64,000 nucleotides of DNA from Methanosarcina sp. UBA5 (GTDB lineage: Archaea; Halobacteriota; Methanosarcinia; Methanosarcinales; Methanosarcinaceae), in contig NZ_DAVG01000112.1 of the NCBI RefSeq assembly GCF_002505485.1, forward strand, positions 130,104-194,103. Reading direction: 5' to 3'. The first letter of the stretch is position 1, and the number at the start of each line of letters is the position of its first letter. The translations under genes were made by a program, and so were the position numbers. Below are positions 63,445 through 64,000 of this stretch, piece after piece. Under the pieces are notes generated by a model. That model worked only from the letters and a program-made list of their open reading frames with translations. It was not told the origin of the DNA and ran no database searches.

Positions 63445-64000
63445 ATGAGTTCTCAGGATCGTCCTGTATCGTCATTCAAAGATGAAATCAAATTCAGCTG
63501 GCCTTATACTCTGGCAGTTGCGATAATCGGTTTTGTGTCTCTATGGATCAGAATACTTCCTTCAGATAAAGTGTTTTTACCTGGCGGGATTGTTAAGTTC
63601 ACAACCAATGATGCCTGGTACCACATGCGTACCTTAAATGTCCTGCTTGAAAATTACCCCCATAGGATATTTTTCAATCCAATGACCAACTATCCTAACG
63701 GGAGTTACATACATTTCGGTCCATTGTTCGATCAAATGATGGCAATTACCTCCCTGATTCTTGGAATGGGACACCCCAGTTCTCAACTGGTTAACACTAT
63801 AGGAGCCTATTTCCCTGCCGTGCTCGGAGCCCTTACTGTCATTCCGGTTTACTACATAGGAAAATATCTTGGAGGGCATAAAACCGGGATTCTGGCTGCA
63901 ATCCTGATAGCGTTTGCTCCAGGGCAATTTCTGGCCCGTTCAATGATTGCTCATACAGACCATCATGTTGCAGAGTCACTGTTCAGTACGTTCTTCATGA
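63445..64000 (+). CDS. aglB: Oligosaccharyltransferase AglB/STT3 family (partial, C terminus outside window)
   Basis: 185 codons before the edge. The first membrane segment (YTLAVAIIGFVSLWIRIL) is followed by an external loop with TTNDAWYHMR, the D-x-D-like metal-binding motif of the STT3 catalytic site, and a later ARSMIAHTDHHVAESL segment with the second acidic/His motif. The WWDYG acceptor-binding motif would lie outside. It transfers the dolichol-linked glycan to Asn in N-x-S/T sequons. GGGG precedes the ATG. Its place at the end of the glycan genes suggests that they build the N-glycan. Confidence 0.93.
   Translation, partial: MSSQDRPVSSFKDEIKFSWPYTLAVAIIGFVSLWIRILPSDKVFLPGGIVKFTTNDAWYHMRTLNVLLENYPHRIFFNPMTNYPNGSYIHFGPLFDQMMAITSLILGMGHPSSQLVNTIGAYFPAVLGALTVIPVYYIGKYLGGHKTGILAAILIAFAPGQFLARSMIAHTDHHVAESLFSTFFM

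Noticed and set aside
63634..63927. 97-codon minus-strand frame near the right edge
   Set aside because: It lies wholly inside aglB on the opposite strand, and aglB motifs are unambiguous.

Overview
The window is archaeal and almost certainly from a Methanosarcina species. The evidence is a complete six-gene CODH/acetyl-CoA synthase operon in the order cdhA-cdhB-cdhC-cooC-cdhD-cdhE, methanogenesis marker 12, an archaeal proteasome beta subunit, transcription factor E, NMD3, prefoldin beta and an AglB-type oligosaccharyltransferase, together with AT-rich spacers and GGAGG-type ribosome binding sites. Two CDS run off the window: the KH/beta-CASP nuclease at 1 and AglB at 64000.

Region 1 (1-5735, minus strand) holds information-processing genes: nmd3, an ATP-grasp enzyme, tfe, an HD-domain protein, psmB and the aCPSF1 nuclease. 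A 1 kb AT-rich spacer follows, carrying two short inverted-repeat elements, then a secreted LecA-like/PKD protein on the plus strand. Region 2 (8.0-16.7 kb, minus) is the cdh operon, with a long untranslated leader, an intercistronic hairpin and a terminator after cdhE. Region 3 (18-29 kb) holds core genes on both strands: a rhomboid protease, a NYN-domain protein, methanogenesis marker 12, a DUF2103-like protein, a tandem ACT protein, phenylacetate-CoA ligase, a DHH phosphoesterase, prefoldin beta and an M42 aminopeptidase. Region 4 (27.9-33.8 kb, plus) is branched-chain amino acid synthesis: a 2-isopropylmalate synthase family gene, ilvB, ilvN, ilvC behind a structured spacer, then a nitroreductase and tRNA-Arg(CCG).

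Region 5 (34.2-41.8 kb) is accessory DNA. A condensation-type acyltransferase gene sits between two direct repeats of about 311 bp and just after a 105-bp tandem repeat. Nearby are a 59-residue membrane protein, an Asn-rich membrane/zinc-ribbon protein, an NfnAB-like oxidoreductase pair, two small charged ORFs and an ArsR remnant. Region 6 (41.7-64.0 kb) is a glycan island. manC, gmd and fcl make GDP-mannose and GDP-L-fucose; rfbC, rfbB, rfbD and rfbA make dTDP-L-rhamnose; a Wzm/Wzt ABC transporter exports the lipid-linked glycan; at least eight intact glycosyltransferases and one broken one follow; AglB closes the window. The later glycosyltransferases are very AT-rich and separated by repeat-laden spacers, which suggests repeated acquisition.

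The least expected signals are: genes whose homology-supported N terminus begins at ATA rather than ATG (PKD protein, 2-isopropylmalate synthase, perhaps manC); a 137-bp inverted-repeat element present twice, 48 kb apart and in opposite orientation; two more families of miniature inverted-repeat ends; the 311-bp direct repeats around the acyltransferase; and a perfect 27-bp in-frame duplication of the ribosome binding site and start codon of a glycosyltransferase.
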